Source of the DNA: Streptomyces sp. JJ66
GTDB taxonomy: Bacteria > Actinomycetota > Actinomycetes > Streptomycetales > Streptomycetaceae
Reading direction: 5' to 3'
Assembly: GCF_019303495.1 (NCBI RefSeq)
Contig: NZ_JAEVFI010000014.1
Location: 1-64,000 of the forward strand
Length of the DNA stretch: 64,000 nt
Every line of letters begins with the position of its first letter. The first letter of the stretch is position 1. A model generated the notes under the pieces. That model had not been told where the DNA came from. It searched no databases and saw only the letters and a program-made list of their open reading frames with translations. Of this stretch, positions 32,906-43,200 are shown in pieces. The translations under genes were made by a program, and so were the position numbers.

Positions 32906-33829
32906 ATGCACGAGAAGGCGGCCGTGGAGGTCGGGGGGCTGGTCAAGCGGTACGGCCGGACCACCGCCGTGGACGGCCTCGACCTCAGCGTCGGCCACGG
33001 CAGCGTCACCGCCGTGCTCGGCCCGAACGGCGCGGGCAAGACGACCACCGTGGAGACCTGCGAGGGCTACCGCCGCCCGGACGCCGGAACCGTACGCGTC
33101 CTGGGCCTGGACCCCATCGCTGACGCCCGGGAGCTGCGCCCCCGCGTCGGGGTGATGCTCCAAAGCGGCGGTGTCTACCCCGGGGTACGCGCCGGGGAGA
33201 TGCTGCGGCACCTGGCGAAGCTGCACGCGCGTCCGCTGGACGTCGGCGCGCTCATCGAGCGGCTCGGGCTCGGCTCCTGCGGCCGCACCACCTACCGGCG
33301 CCTGTCCGGCGGCCAGCGGCAGCGGCTCGCGCTCGCGCTGGCCGTCGTCGGCCGCCCCGAGGTGGTCTTCCTGGACGAGCCGACGGCGGGCCTGGACCCG
33401 CAGGCGCGCCGCGCCACCTGGGACCTGGTGCGCGAGCTGCGCGCCGACGGCGTCACCTGCGTGCTGACCACCCACTTCATGGACGAGGCCGAGGAGCTGG
33501 CCGACGCGGTCGCGATCATCGACGCGGGCCGGGTCATCGCCCACGGCACGCCCGAGGAGCTGTGCCGGGGCGGCGCCGAGAACACCCTGCGCTTTACCGG
33601 ACGCCCCGGACTGGACCTCGGCTCACTGCTGAAGGCGCTGCCGCCGCACACCACCGCGGCCGAGGTGACCCCGGGCACCTACCGGCTGCGCGGCACGGTG
33701 GACCCGCAGCTCATCGCCACGGTGACCTCCTGGTGCGCGCAACACGGCGTCCTGCCGGACCGCATCGCGGTCGAGCGGCACACGCTGGAGGACGTCTTCC
33801 TGGAGCTGACCGGTAAGGAGCTGCGGTAG
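32906..33829 (+). CDS. ABC transporter ATP-binding protein (ABC-2 export type)
   Basis: 307-aa ATPase: Walker A GPNGAGKTTT, signature LSGGQRQRLALAL, Walker B VVFLDEPTAGLDPQAR, and a C-terminal DrrA-like region. ATG 32906 starts MHEKAAVEVGGLVKRYG; the frame upstream crosses the promoter region. It pairs with the permease that overlaps its stop by one base. Homologues beside suf/cta genes are annotated as antibiotic or daunorubicin-type exporters, but the place next to haem and Fe-S genes suggests a role in cytochrome or haem biogenesis. The substrate is not known. Confidence 0.87.
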   Translation: MHEKAAVEVGGLVKRYGRTTAVDGLDLSVGHGSVTAVLGPNGAGKTTTVETCEGYRRPDAGTVRVLGLDPIADARELRPRVGVMLQSGGVYPGVRAGEMLRHLAKLHARPLDVGALIERLGLGSCGRTTYRRLSGGQRQRLALALAVVGRPEVVFLDEPTAGLDPQARRATWDLVRELRADGVTCVLTTHFMDEAEELADAVAIIDAGRVIAHGTPEELCRGGAENTLRFTGRPGLDLGSLLKALPPHTTAAEVTPGTYRLRGTVDPQLIATVTSWCAQHGVLPDRIAVERHTLEDVFLELTGKELR

Positions 33830-34611
33830 TGAGCGGGGTTTCCACGGGCGCGTACGCACCGGCGCCGGGCGCGGCCCCGGCCGGGCGCATGATCGTCGCG
33901 CAGGCGCTACTGGAGCTGCGCATGATGCTGCGGCACGGTGAACAGCTGCTGCTCACCGTCGTCATCCCGACCCTGCTGCTGGTGCTGTTCAGCGCGGTGG
34001 ACGTGGTGGACGTCCCCACCGGCGGCGGGGAGCGCGTGGACTTCTTCGCGCCCGGCGTGCTCGCGCTGGCGGTGCTGTCCACGGCGTTCACCGGGCAGGC
34101 GATCGCCACCGGGTTCGAGCGGCGCTATGGGGTGCTCAAGCGGCTGGGCGCGTCGCCCCTGCCGCGCTGGGGGCTGATGACGGCGAAAACCGCCGCCGTG
34201 GTCGGCGTCATCGTGCTCCAGGTGGTGCTGCTGAGCGCGGTGGCGCTGGCGCTGGGCTGGTCGCCGCGCGGCAACCCGCTCGCGGTGGCCCTGCTGCTGG
34301 TGCTGGGGACGGCGGCGTTCAGCGGGCTGGGGCTGCTGATGGCCGGGACGCTGCGCGCGGAGGCGACGCTCGCGGCGGCGAACCTGGTGTTCCTGCTGCT
34401 GATGCTGGGCGGCGGGGTGATCATCCCGCTGGAGCGCTTCCCGGGCGCGGTACAGGGGGTACTGGGCGCGCTGCCGATCACCGCGCTGTCCGACGGGCTG
34501 CGCGCGGTGCTCCAGGACGGCGCGGTACTCCCGTGGGCGGACGTCGGCCTCCTCGCCGCGTGGGCGGCGGTGGCGCTGGCGGCCGCCGCCCGCTGGTTCC
34601 GCTGGGAGTAG
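33829..34611 (+). CDS. ABC-2 type permease
   Basis: 260 aa with six hydrophobic segments (LLLTVVIPTLLLVLFSAV, VLALAVLSTAFTGQAIA, VVGVIVLQVVLLSAVALAL, VALLLVLGTAAFSGLGLLMAG, LVFLLLMLGGGVIIPL, LLAAWAAVALAAAARW). GTG start overlapping the ATPase stop (TAGTG). It forms an exporter with the upstream ATPase. Confidence 0.87.
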   Translation: MSGVSTGAYAPAPGAAPAGRMIVAQALLELRMMLRHGEQLLLTVVIPTLLLVLFSAVDVVDVPTGGGERVDFFAPGVLALAVLSTAFTGQAIATGFERRYGVLKRLGASPLPRWGLMTAKTAAVVGVIVLQVVLLSAVALALGWSPRGNPLAVALLLVLGTAAFSGLGLLMAGTLRAEATLAAANLVFLLLMLGGGVIIPLERFPGAVQGVLGALPITALSDGLRAVLQDGAVLPWADVGLLAAWAAVALAAAARWFRWE

Positions 34612-34615
34612 GCGG

Positions 34616-34635
34616 GCGGCGTCCGTCCGCGCCGC
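34616..34635. terminator. Small hairpin between convergent permease and pgl genes
   Basis: GCGGCG-N8-CGCCGC, 6 bp, within the 40-bp gap after the permease stop and before the pgl stop on the other strand. Confidence 0.45.
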
Positions 34636-34651
34636 ACCGGAAAGCGCCGTC

Positions 34652-35446
34652 CTACGCCTGTGCCGCGCGCACCCCGGCGGGCAACTGGGACGCGGCCGCC
34701 TCGTCGAGCAGCCACCGCACCCGCTCGCGTGCGCTCACCCCGGCCGCCGGTGCCTCCGTCTCCGGCGTGCCGCCCAGCGCGCGGGCGACGGCGTGGGCCT
34801 TGCTCTCCCCCGCCACGACGCACCACACCTCGCGCGCCGCGCGGATGGCGGGCAGCGTGAGGGAGACGCGGGTCGGCGGCGGCTTGGGCGAACCGTGGAC
34901 GCCGACGACCGTGCGCTCGGTCTCCCGCACCCCGGGCAGGCCCGGGAACAGCGAGGCCACGTGGGCGTCGGGGCCGAGGCCGAGCAGCAGCACGTCGAAG
35001 GCGGGTACCTTGCTAGCGCTGGCGCCGTCCTCCGGGAGCGCGGCCGCCGCCAGCTCCTCGGCGTACGCGGCGGCGGCCGCGTCGGCGTCGTCGGCGAAGG
35101 TGCCGCCAGCGGGCTCCATCGGGTGGACGCGGGCGGGGTCGAGCGGCACGGCGTCCAGCAGCGCCGCGCGGGCCTGCGTCTCGTTGCGCTCCGGGTCACC
35201 GGCGGGCAGGAACCGTTCGTCGCCCCACCACACCTCGATGGTGCCCCAGTCGAGGGCATCGCGGTCCGGGGAGGCGGCCAGGGCGGCGAGCACGGCGATG
35301 CCGGTGCCGCCGCCGGTGAGCACGACCGAGGCTTCGCCCCGGGCGCTTTGGGCCGTTGCGAGGGCGGTGGCCAGGCGGGCGGCCGTGGCCCGGGCCACCT
35401 CGTCGGCGTCCCGGTGGACCACGACCTGCCGGGTGGGAGCCGTCAT
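34652..35446 (-). CDS. pgl: 6-phosphogluconolactonase
   Basis: 264-aa DevB/NagB-like enzyme, second step of the oxidative pentose phosphate pathway. Seen: VVLTGGGTGIAVL, EVWWGDERFLPAGDPERN and the signature GLGPDAHVASLFPG. ATG 35446 ([21 protein letters not shown]) overlaps the opcA stop by 4 bp; the longer upstream frame is the opcA shadow. Substrate comes from Zwf encoded two genes earlier. Confidence 0.93.
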   Translation of the reverse strand: MTAPTRQVVVHRDADEVARATAARLATALATAQSARGEASVVLTGGGTGIAVLAALAASPDRDALDWGTIEVWWGDERFLPAGDPERNETQARAALLDAVPLDPARVHPMEPAGGTFADDADAAAAAYAEELAAAALPEDGASASKVPAFDVLLLGLGPDAHVASLFPGLPGVRETERTVVGVHGSPKPPPTRVSLTLPAIRAAREVWCVVAGESKAHAVARALGGTPETEAPAAGVSARERVRWLLDEAAASQLPAGVRAAQA

Positions 35447-36492
35447 CGCGCTGCCGCCTTTCCGGATGGGGACTTCTTCGGGTTCCGCCCCCGGGTGGCC
35501 TTGGCGGGCTCCCCGCTGTCCGCCGAGTCGTCCGCTGGCGCGCCAGCCGGGGGCGCGCCCAGGTTCTCCAGGCCGTGGCACAGCGCGTGGTGGAACGCCT
35601 CGTCCGGGTCCAGCCGCCGCAGCTCCTCGGCGATCAGCTCGGCCGTGCCCCGCCGGTGCAGCGCCACATGCCGGTCGGGCTGCCCGGGGACGGCCAGCGC
35701 CGCGAGCCGCCCGTCGGGACGGTCCAGGCAGATCTCGCCGTCCGGGGTGGCCAGGCGCACCGCCGTGATGCCGGGGCCCTGGGAGACCGCGCGCTCGACG
35801 GGGACGCCGAGCCGGTCGGCGAGCCACAGCGCCAGCAGCTCGGTGCTGGGGTTGTACTCCTCGCCCTCGACGACGGCCGAGGTCACCCGGATGTCCTGGT
35901 GGCCGAGCGGCTTTTGGTCCAGGGCCGCCGCGAGCACGCTGCGCCAGGGGGTGATGCGGGTCCACGCCAGGTCGGTGTCACCGGGCGCGTAGGTCTGCGC
36001 GCGGTGGGCGAGGGCGGCCACCGGGTCCTCGGTGGCGGCGGCGTCGGTGATGCGGCGCTGGGCGAGGGTGCCCAGCAGGTCGGCGGCGGGGTTGCCGGGC
36101 GCGTCCTCGGGCCACCAGACGACGACGGGCGCGTCCGGCAGCAGTAGCGGCAGCACCACCGAGGAGGCGTGCCCGGCCAGCTCGCCGTGCAGCCGCAGCA
36201 GCACCGTCTCACCGGTGCCGGTCTCGCCGCCGAGCCGCACCTCGGCGTCCAGCCGGGCCTGGGCGCGGTCGCGCGGGGAGCGGCCCGGGCGGCGGATGAC
36301 GACGAGGATGCGCGAGGGGTGCTCGCGCGACGCGTTGCTCGCGGCCTTCAGCGCGTCGTAGTGGTTGCCCTCGTCGGTCACGATGACCAGCGTCAGCACC
36401 ATACCGACGGCCGGGAACCCGGCCGCCCGCCGCGCCTTGACCAGAGCCGCGTTGATCTGGCTGGACGTGGTGTGCGTGAGGTCGATGTTCAT
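35443..36492 (-). CDS. opcA: Glucose-6-phosphate dehydrogenase assembly protein OpcA
   Basis: 349 aa. OpcA is an allosteric activator or assembly factor of actinobacterial and cyanobacterial G6PDH. Recognised from [54 protein letters not shown] and [17 protein letters not shown]. The last roughly 40 residues are a Pro/Ala/Lys-rich tail. It overlaps zwf and pgl by 4 bp on either side, so the three are translated as a unit. Confidence 0.93.
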   Translation of the reverse strand: MNIDLTHTTSSQINAALVKARRAAGFPAVGMVLTLVIVTDEGNHYDALKAASNASREHPSRILVVIRRPGRSPRDRAQARLDAEVRLGGETGTGETVLLRLHGELAGHASSVVLPLLLPDAPVVVWWPEDAPGNPAADLLGTLAQRRITDAAATEDPVAALAHRAQTYAPGDTDLAWTRITPWRSVLAAALDQKPLGHQDIRVTSAVVEGEEYNPSTELLALWLADRLGVPVERAVSQGPGITAVRLATPDGEICLDRPDGRLAALAVPGQPDRHVALHRRGTAELIAEELRRLDPDEAFHHALCHGLENLGAPPAGAPADDSADSGEPAKATRGRNPKKSPSGKAAAR

Positions 36493-38036
36493 GGCCGCCG
36501 CCAGCTCCTACCGTCGCGTGCGAGCATCTCGTCGGCCGCCTTGGGACCCCAGGTCCCGGCGGTATACGGCTCGGGCTTGCCGTGCCGGTCCCAGTACTCC
36601 TCGATCGGGTCGAGGATCTCCCAGGAGCGTTCGACCTCCTGGTGTCGCGGGAAGAGGTTGGCGTCGCCGAGCAGGACGTCGAGGATGAGGCGCTCGTACG
36701 CCTCCGGGCTGGACTCGGTGAAGGACTCGCCGTAGGCGAAGTCCATCGTCACGTCGCGGATCTCCATCGAGGTGCCGGGCACCTTCGAGCCGAACCGGAT
36801 GGTGACGCCCTCGTCCGGCTGCACCCGGATGACCAGCGCGTTCTGCCCGAGTTCCTGGGTGTCGGTGGCGTCGAAGGGCGAGTAGGGGGCGCGCTGGAAG
36901 ACGACGGCGATCTCGGTGACACGCCGCCCGAGCCGCTTGCCGGTGCGCAGGTAGAACGGCACGCCCGCCCAGCGCCGGTTGTCGATCTCCAGCTTGATCG
37001 CGGCGAAGGTGTCCGTCTTGGACTGGGGGTCGATGCCCTCTTCTTCGAGGTAGCCGGGCACCTTCTCGCCGCCCTGCCAGCCGGCGGTGTACTGGCCGCG
37101 CACGGTGTGCTTGCCGAGGTCGGCCGGAAGCCGGACGGCGTTGAGCACTTTCAGCTTCTCGCGTACCAGCGCCTTGGCGTCGAAGCTGGAGGGCTCCTCC
37201 ATCGCGGTGAGCGCGAGGAGTTGCAGCAGGTGGTTCTGGAGCACGTCGCGGGCGGAGCCGATGCCGTCGTAGTAGCCCGCGCGGCCGCCGATGCCGATGT
37301 CCTCGGCCATGGTGATCTGCACGTGGTCCACGTAGGAGCGGTTCCACAGCGGTTCGAACAGAGTGTTGGCGAACCGCAGGGCGAGGATGTTCTGAACCGT
37401 CTCCTTGCCCAGGTAGTGGTCGATGCGGAAGACCTCGCTGGCGCGGAACACGCCGTGGATGACCTCGTTGAGCTCCTGCGCGCTCTTCAGGTCGTGCCCG
37501 AACGGCTTCTCCACCACCGCGCGGCGCCAGGACCCGGTGGGCGCGTCGGACAGGCCGTGCTCCTTGAGCTGCTGGACGACGGTGGGGAAGAACCGGGGCG
37601 GCACCGAGAGGTAGAAGGCGAAGTTGCCGCCGGTGCCGCGTTCCTTGTCCAGCTCCTGGATGGTGTTCTTCAGCGTCGCGAAGGCGGCGTCGTCGTCGAA
37701 GACGCCGGGCACGAAGCGCATGCCCTGGGCGAGCTGCTGCCAGACCTCCTCGCGAAACGGCGTCCTGGCGTGCTCCTTGACGGCGTCGTGGACGACCTGG
37801 GCGAAGTCCTCGTGCTCCCAGTCGCGGCGGGCGAAGCCGACCAGGGAGAAGCCCGGCGGCAGCAGGCCGCGGTTGGCCAGGTCGTAGACGGCGGGCATGA
37901 GCTTCTTGCGGGAGAGGTCGCCGGTGACGCCGAAGATGACCAGGCCCGACGGCCCCGCGATGCGCGGGAGCCGCCGGTCCTGGGCGTCACGCAGCGGGTT
38001 GCCGGGGGCTGCCGCGGCGGCTGCGTCGCTGCTCAC
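36489..38036 (-). CDS. zwf: Glucose-6-phosphate 1-dehydrogenase
   Basis: 515-aa G6PDH, first step of the oxidative pentose phosphate pathway, a main NADPH source. The dinucleotide fold has [21 protein letters not shown]. The active-site signature [13 protein letters not shown] and the substrate segment [15 protein letters not shown] are intact. GTG start, 4 bp after the tal stop. Confidence 0.96.
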   Translation of the reverse strand: MSSDAAAAAAPGNPLRDAQDRRLPRIAGPSGLVIFGVTGDLSRKKLMPAVYDLANRGLLPPGFSLVGFARRDWEHEDFAQVVHDAVKEHARTPFREEVWQQLAQGMRFVPGVFDDDAAFATLKNTIQELDKERGTGGNFAFYLSVPPRFFPTVVQQLKEHGLSDAPTGSWRRAVVEKPFGHDLKSAQELNEVIHGVFRASEVFRIDHYLGKETVQNILALRFANTLFEPLWNRSYVDHVQITMAEDIGIGGRAGYYDGIGSARDVLQNHLLQLLALTAMEEPSSFDAKALVREKLKVLNAVRLPADLGKHTVRGQYTAGWQGGEKVPGYLEEEGIDPQSKTDTFAAIKLEIDNRRWAGVPFYLRTGKRLGRRVTEIAVVFQRAPYSPFDATDTQELGQNALVIRVQPDEGVTIRFGSKVPGTSMEIRDVTMDFAYGESFTESSPEAYERLILDVLLGDANLFPRHQEVERSWEILDPIEEYWDRHGKPEPYTAGTWGPKAADEMLARDGRSWRRP

Positions 38037-38040
38037 CTCG

Positions 38041-39159
38041 TTACAGCTCCTTCGGTGCGAGGCGTTCGAGCTCGGCCTGGGTGGAGGTGAGCAGGTCGTT
38101 CCAGGACGCCTCGAACTTCTCCACCCCCTCCCGCTCCAGCAGGGCCACGACCTCGTCGTAGGAGATGCCGAGCTTCTCCACCGCGTCGAGGTCCGCGCGG
38201 GCCTGCTCGTAGGTGCCGCGGACGGTGTCGCCGGTGATCTCGGCGTGGTCGGCGGCGGCCTCCAGCGTGGCCTCCGGCATGGTGTTGACCGTGTCGGGGG
38301 CGACCAGCTCGGTGACGTAGAGGGTGTCCGGGTAGGCCGGGTCCTTCACGCCGGTCGAGGCCCACAGGGGGCGCTGGACGTTGGCGTTCTTGGCCTCCAG
38401 CGCCTTCCAGCGGTCGGAGGCGATGACCTCCTCGTACGCCTGGTAGGCCAGGCGGGCGTTGGCCAGGGCCGCCTTGCCGCGCAGCGCCGTGGCCTGCTCG
38501 GTGCCCAGCGCGTCCAGCCGCTGGTCGATCTCGGTGTCCACGCGGGAGACGAAGAACGACGCCACGGAGTGGATCTTGGAGATGTCCAGGCCCTTGGCGT
38601 CGGCCTGCTCCAGGCCGGTCAGGTAGGCGTCCATCACCTGGCGGTAGCGCTCCAGCGAGAAGATGAGCGTGACGTTGACGCTGATGCCGCTGGCGATCGT
38701 CTGGGTGATGGCGGGCAGTCCGGCGAGCGTGGCCGGGATCTTGATCAGCGTGTTCGGCCGGTCCACCAGCCAGGCGAGCTGGCGGGCCTCGGCGACCGTG
38801 GCCCGGGTGTTGTGCGCCAGGCGCGGGTCCACCTCGATGGAGACCCGGCCGTCCCGGCCGCCGGTGGCGTCGAAGACGGGGCGCAGGATGTCGGCCGCGT
38901 CCCGCACGTCGGCGCAGGTGATCATGCGCAGCGCCTCCTCCACGGAGACGCGGCGGAAGGCGAGGTCGCCGACCTGCTGCTCGTAGCCCTCGCCGGCGGA
39001 GATCGCCTTCTGGAAGATCGAGGGGTTGGTGGTGACGCCCACGACGTGCTGCTGGTCCAGCAGCTCCGCCAGGTTGCCGGACGTGATGCGCTCACGCGAC
39101 AGGTCGTCCAGCCAGATCGCCACGCCTTCGTCGCTGAGGCGCTTGAGTGCGTCTGTCAT
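38041..39159 (-). CDS. tal: Transaldolase
   Basis: 372-aa long-type bacterial transaldolase, which moves a dihydroxyacetone unit between sugar phosphates. The Schiff-base lysine is in [18 protein letters not shown], and the early signature is [14 protein letters not shown] with [11 protein letters not shown]. 42 bp after tkt. Confidence 0.95.
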   Translation of the reverse strand: MTDALKRLSDEGVAIWLDDLSRERITSGNLAELLDQQHVVGVTTNPSIFQKAISAGEGYEQQVGDLAFRRVSVEEALRMITCADVRDAADILRPVFDATGGRDGRVSIEVDPRLAHNTRATVAEARQLAWLVDRPNTLIKIPATLAGLPAITQTIASGISVNVTLIFSLERYRQVMDAYLTGLEQADAKGLDISKIHSVASFFVSRVDTEIDQRLDALGTEQATALRGKAALANARLAYQAYEEVIASDRWKALEAKNANVQRPLWASTGVKDPAYPDTLYVTELVAPDTVNTMPEATLEAAADHAEITGDTVRGTYEQARADLDAVEKLGISYDEVVALLEREGVEKFEASWNDLLTSTQAELERLAPKEL

Positions 39160-39201
39160 GGGAAATGCCTCTTCCTGCTCGTCGCTTGTCGGGTACGGGC
39201 C

Positions 39202-41283
39202 TCAGCGCGCGGCTGCCACGGACTCGCGGGCGGCGGCGGCGACCGCCTCGCCGGTGAGACCGAACTCCCGGTACAGGGTCTTGTAGTCGGCCGAGGCGCC
39301 GAAGTGCTCCAGCGAGACGATCCGGCCCGCGTCACCGGTGTAGCGGTGCCAGGACTGCGCCACGCCCGCCTCGACGGCCACCCGGGCACGCACCGCGGGC
39401 GGCAGCACCGCGTCCCGGTAGGTCTGGTCCTGCTCCTCGAACCACTCCACGCACGGCATGGACACCACCCGGGCCCTGATCCCCTCGGCGGCCAGCTCCT
39501 CGCGCGCGGCCACCGCGAGCTGCACCTCGGAGCCGGTGCCGATGAGCAGGACGTCGGGCTCGCCGCCCTCGGCCTCCAGCAGCACGTAGCCGCCCTTGGC
39601 CGCGTCCGGGTCGGGCGCGTAGGTGGGCACGTTCTGCCGGGTGAGGGCGATGCCGTGGGGTGCCGGGTGGATCGCGTGGCGCTCCATGATCTCCGCCCAC
39701 ACCGTCGCCGTCTCGTTCGCGTCGGCGGGACGGACGACGTTCAGGCCCGGGATGGCGCGCAGCGCGGACAGGTGCTCGACCGGCTGGTGGGTGGGGCCGT
39801 CCTCGCCCAGGCCGATGGAGTCGTGCGTCCACACGTAGGTGACCGGCGTCTTCATCAGCGCGGCCAGCCGCACGGCCGGGCGCATGTAGTCGGAGAACAC
39901 CAGGAAGGTGCCGCCGTAGATGCGGGTGTTGCCGTGCAGTGCGACACCGTTCATCACCGCGCCCATGGCGTGCTCGCGGATGCCGTAGTGCACGGTGCGG
40001 CCGTAGGCGTCGGCGCCGGGCAGCGGGTTGCCGGACGGCAGGAACGAGGTCTCGGCGATGGTGGTGTTGTTGGAGCCCGCCAGGTCGGCCGAGCCGCCCC
40101 ACAGCTCCGGCAGCACCGGGGCGAGCGCCTTGAGCACCGCGCCGGACGCCTTGCGGGTGGCCACGTCCTTGCCCGGCTCGAAGGTGGGCAGCTCCGCGCG
40201 CCAGCCCTCCGGCAGCCGCCGCTCGCGCACCCGGTCCCAGGTGGCGGCGCGCTCGGGGTGGTTGCCGCGCCAGACGGCCACCTCCTTGTCCCAGGCGGCC
40301 TTGGCCTGCTCGCCGCGCTCCAGCGCCTGCCGGGTGTGCGTCAGCACCTCGCCGGGGACCTCGAAGCTCGCCTGTGGGTCGAAGCCCAGGACGCGCTTGG
40401 TGGCCGCGACCTCCTCCGCGCCGAGCGCCGAGCCGTGCGCGGCCTCGGTGTTCTGCGCGTTCGGCGCGGGCCAGGCGATGATGGAGCGGGCCGCGATCAG
40501 CGAGGGGCGCGAGGTCTCCGCCTTGGCGGCCTGGAACGCCTCGAACAGCGCCTTCGGGTCGAGGTCGCCGTTCTCGGCCTCCGCCACGCGCTGCACGTGC
40601 CAGCCGTACGCCTCGTACCGCTTCAGGGTGTCTTCGGAGACGGCCGTCTCGGTGTCGCCCTCGATGGAGATGTGGTTGTCGTCCCACAGCATCACCAGGT
40701 TGCCGAGCTTCTGGTGCCCGGCGAGCGAGGACGCCTCGGCGGCCACACCCTCCTGGAGGTCGCCGTCACCGCACAGCACCCAGATGGTGTGGTCGAACGG
40801 CGACTCGCCCTCGGGTGCCTCGGGGTCGTACAGGCCGCGCTCGTAGCGGGCGGCCATCGCCATGCCCACCGCGTTGCCGATGCCCTGGCCGAGCGGGCCC
40901 GTCGTCGTCTCCACGCCCGTGGTGTGGTGCACCTCCGGGTGGCCCGGCGTCTTGCTGCCCCAGGTGCGGAACGCCTTCAGGTCCTCCAGCTCCAGGCCGT
41001 AGCCAGCCAGGTAGAGCTGGATGTAGAGGGTGAGGCTGGAGTGGCCGACGGAGAGGACGAAGCGGTCCCGGCCCGTCCAGTGCGAGTCGGCCGGGTCGTG
41101 CTTCATCACCTTCTGAAACAGCACGTAGGCCGCCGGGGCCAGGCTCATCGCCGTGCCGGGATGGCCGTTGCCGACCTTCTGCACGGCGTCCATCGCCAGC
41201 ACCCGGGCCGTATCGACGGCCCGCTGGTCGAGGTCGGTCCAAGAGAGCGTCTCGGCTTCTGTAGTGGTCGGCTTGTTACTCAC
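39202..41283 (-). CDS. tkt: Transketolase
   Basis: 693-aa thiamine-diphosphate enzyme of the non-oxidative pentose phosphate pathway. Seen: [19 protein letters not shown], the TPP-binding motif [14 protein letters not shown], and the pyrimidine-domain segments [10 protein letters not shown] and [18 protein letters not shown] start with GGAGAGGAG upstream. First gene of the pentose phosphate operon tkt-tal-zwf-opcA-pgl. Confidence 0.97.
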   Translation of the reverse strand: MSNKPTTTEAETLSWTDLDQRAVDTARVLAMDAVQKVGNGHPGTAMSLAPAAYVLFQKVMKHDPADSHWTGRDRFVLSVGHSSLTLYIQLYLAGYGLELEDLKAFRTWGSKTPGHPEVHHTTGVETTTGPLGQGIGNAVGMAMAARYERGLYDPEAPEGESPFDHTIWVLCGDGDLQEGVAAEASSLAGHQKLGNLVMLWDDNHISIEGDTETAVSEDTLKRYEAYGWHVQRVAEAENGDLDPKALFEAFQAAKAETSRPSLIAARSIIAWPAPNAQNTEAAHGSALGAEEVAATKRVLGFDPQASFEVPGEVLTHTRQALERGEQAKAAWDKEVAVWRGNHPERAATWDRVRERRLPEGWRAELPTFEPGKDVATRKASGAVLKALAPVLPELWGGSADLAGSNNTTIAETSFLPSGNPLPGADAYGRTVHYGIREHAMGAVMNGVALHGNTRIYGGTFLVFSDYMRPAVRLAALMKTPVTYVWTHDSIGLGEDGPTHQPVEHLSALRAIPGLNVVRPADANETATVWAEIMERHAIHPAPHGIALTRQNVPTYAPDPDAAKGGYVLLEAEGGEPDVLLIGTGSEVQLAVAAREELAAEGIRARVVSMPCVEWFEEQDQTYRDAVLPPAVRARVAVEAGVAQSWHRYTGDAGRIVSLEHFGASADYKTLYREFGLTGEAVAAAARESVAAAR

Positions 41284-41684
41284 CCTGGCTCAGGGCTCCT
41301 CTCCGCGTACGAAAAAGCCGGTGACCTGACCCTTCACCGCGCGCTGCCGAGCCTACCGCCGACTGTGCCCGCGCCCCCGCAGGTGTTCGGACGGTGAACA
41401 CCGGCCCAGTACCCACTGCTGGTCAACCCTCACCTGCGCGCCGGTATTTCTCCCGGCGGGAAAGCCACGACGGCCCGCGAACGCCCCACACATCCCGCCC
41501 GGCAGCGGAAGGCCACGGGAAAGGCGGCGAGCGGGAGTGGTCAACACGGCCCACCCCCCGGGCGGACGACGCAGGGCCGCCGTCTAAAGTGGCGTGGTAC
41601 GTGAGAGCCGTCCGGCGCTTGCCGGTGGCCTCACCCGTTCCGCGCGGCGCGAGCCGCGGATGTCACTTGTGATCAGGGGTGTTC
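41284..41684. promoter_or_regulatory. Divergent tkt/ctaB control region
   Basis: About 400 bp without a credible gene. It holds the palindrome GGTGTTC-N7-GAACACC (41382-41402), a hairpin CGCCGG-N8-CCGGCG (41439-41458), and TAAAGT at 41585-41590, a weak -10 candidate for ctaB. The palindrome is about 100 bp upstream of the tkt start and is the best operator candidate. Confidence 0.45.
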
Positions 41685-42629
41685 GTGACGGCCGTCGAAT
41701 CCCGCCCTGCGGGGGTGCTCGCGCCGAACCAGGAGAGCCGAGCGCCGTTTCCGGCCCGGGTCAAGGCGTACATCGCCCTCACCAAGCCGCGCATCATCGA
41801 ACTGCTCCTGATCACGACCGTCCCGGTGATGTTCCTGGCCGCTCAGGGCGTGCCGGACCTGGGACTGGTGGTGGCCACCTGCGTCGGCGGCTACCTCTCC
41901 GCGGGCGGCGCGAACGCGCTGAACATGTACATCGACCGCGACATCGACGCGCTGATGACGCGCACCGCGCAGCGCCCCCTGGTCACCGGCGTCCTCACGC
42001 CCCGGGAAGGGCTGGTTTTCGGCCTGGCCCTGGGGGTCACGTCCACGCTGTGGTTCGGCTTCCTGGTCAACTGGCTGTCGGCCGCGCTGGCGCTGGGCGC
42101 ACTGCTGTTCTACGTCGTCGTCTACACCCTGCTGCTCAAGCGCCGCACCGCGCAGAACATCGTGTGGGGCGGCATCGCGGGCTGCATGCCGGTGCTGATC
42201 GGCTGGTCCTCGGTGACGAACGAGGTCAGCTGGGCCGCCGTGGTGCTGTTCCTGGTGATCTTCTTCTGGACGCCGCCGCACTACTGGCCGCTGTCGATGA
42301 AGGTCAAGGACGACTACGCGCGCGTCGGCGTGCCGATGCTTCCGGTCGTCGCCTCCAACCGGGTGGTGGCACGGCAGATCGTGCGCTACAGCTGGGTCAT
42401 GGTCGGCGTCTCGCTGCTGCTCTGGCCGCTGGGCTACGTCGGCTGGTTCTACACCGCCGTCGCGCTGGCCGCGGGCGGCTGGTGGCTGTGGGAGGCGCAC
42501 GCGCTGCAGTCGCGGGCGAAGGCGGGCGTCACGGGCGCGAAGCTCAAGGAGATGCGCCTGTTCCACTGGTCCATCACCTACGTCTCCCTGCTGTTCATCG
42601 CCGTGGCCGTGGACCCCTTCCTGCGCTGA
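41685..42629 (+). CDS. ctaB: Protoheme IX farnesyltransferase (haem O synthase)
   Basis: 314-aa UbiA-family membrane prenyltransferase that adds farnesyl to haem B. The two polyprenyl-binding motifs are [20 protein letters not shown] and the [11 protein letters not shown] region; about eight to nine membrane helices. I prefer GTG 41685 because AGGGG then stands at a proper distance; GTG 41679 (adding MF) is the alternative. Product goes to CtaA encoded nearby. Confidence 0.93.
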   Translation: MTAVESRPAGVLAPNQESRAPFPARVKAYIALTKPRIIELLLITTVPVMFLAAQGVPDLGLVVATCVGGYLSAGGANALNMYIDRDIDALMTRTAQRPLVTGVLTPREGLVFGLALGVTSTLWFGFLVNWLSAALALGALLFYVVVYTLLLKRRTAQNIVWGGIAGCMPVLIGWSSVTNEVSWAAVVLFLVIFFWTPPHYWPLSMKVKDDYARVGVPMLPVVASNRVVARQIVRYSWVMVGVSLLLWPLGYVGWFYTAVALAAGGWWLWEAHALQSRAKAGVTGAKLKEMRLFHWSITYVSLLFIAVAVDPFLR

Positions 42630-42652
42630 CCGCCCCGCCCGGCTCCGGACGT

Positions 42653-42671
42653 GGCGCACACCACGTGCGCC
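42653..42671 (+). terminator. Hairpin after ctaB
   Basis: GGCGCAC-ACCAC-GTGCGCC, 7 bp, 24 nt past the ctaB stop and 30 nt before the next start. An alternative stem ACGTGG/CCACGT overlaps it. Confidence 0.5.
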
Positions 42672-42701
42672 GGGTTCAGTACCGGCGAGTAGCATCGGGA
42701 T

Positions 42702-43085
42702 ATGGCTGAAACGCAGGACAACGGGACGACCAACACGACCGGAACCGCCGAGCCCGAGGCCCCGGCGGCCCACGCCCGGGCCGAGCGGCACGCGGCCCGG
42801 CTGGCCAAGCAGATCACCGCGTTCACACGGCGGCACGGCGGCAGCGCCGAGGGGCAGCTCGCCTACGTCGGGCAGCGCGGGGTGCGCATCGTGCTCGTCG
42901 GCCAGGACGGCGCCTGGGGCGACCTGATGGCCCCGAGCCACGCCATCGCCGAGCAGGCGGTGAAGCGGGCGGGCATCACGGTGCACGAGCACTTCGACGG
43001 TGAGATGGCCGCGAAGGTGCGCACCGGGCCGTACGAGTGGTCGCGGATGGCGGGCATGCAGATCGGCGGCCCGAGCAACACCTGA
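42702..43085 (+). CDS. Conserved small protein of unknown function
   Basis: 127 aa. After a Thr/Glu/Ala-rich N-terminal 30 residues it has a compact body: AARLAKQITAFTRRHGGSAEGQLAYVGQRGVRIVLVGQDGAWGDLMAPS, ending YEWSRMAGMQIGGPSNT. No signal peptide, membrane segment or catalytic motif recognised. It lies between ctaB and the convergent ctaA, which only hints at a link to haem A or oxidase biogenesis. Codon use and composition are like its neighbours, so it is a real gene. Confidence 0.75.
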   Translation: MAETQDNGTTNTTGTAEPEAPAAHARAERHAARLAKQITAFTRRHGGSAEGQLAYVGQRGVRIVLVGQDGAWGDLMAPSHAIAEQAVKRAGITVHEHFDGEMAAKVRTGPYEWSRMAGMQIGGPSNT

Positions 43086-43099
43086 CGGCCGCGCGGCCG
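43086..43099. terminator. GC palindrome between convergent genes
   Basis: Perfect 14-bp palindrome CGGCCGCGCGGCCG immediately after the stop of the 127-aa gene. Further imperfect GC hairpins fill the gap to the ctaA stop at 43201. Confidence 0.45.
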
Positions 43100-43200
43100 C
43101 CCGCTCGGCAGGCTGCTTGTTCTCTCCAGCGGCGCGCGGGCGCGGCCCGGGGCTCTGTTGCCTGGTGGCGCGCCCGCGGGCGTTGCGCGCCTGCGGGCGG

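Noticed and set aside
37897..41397. A 3.5-kb open frame opposite zwf, tal and tkt
   Set aside because: Antisense shadow of three certain enzymes; translated sequence rich in Gly/Arg/Val/His without motifs.
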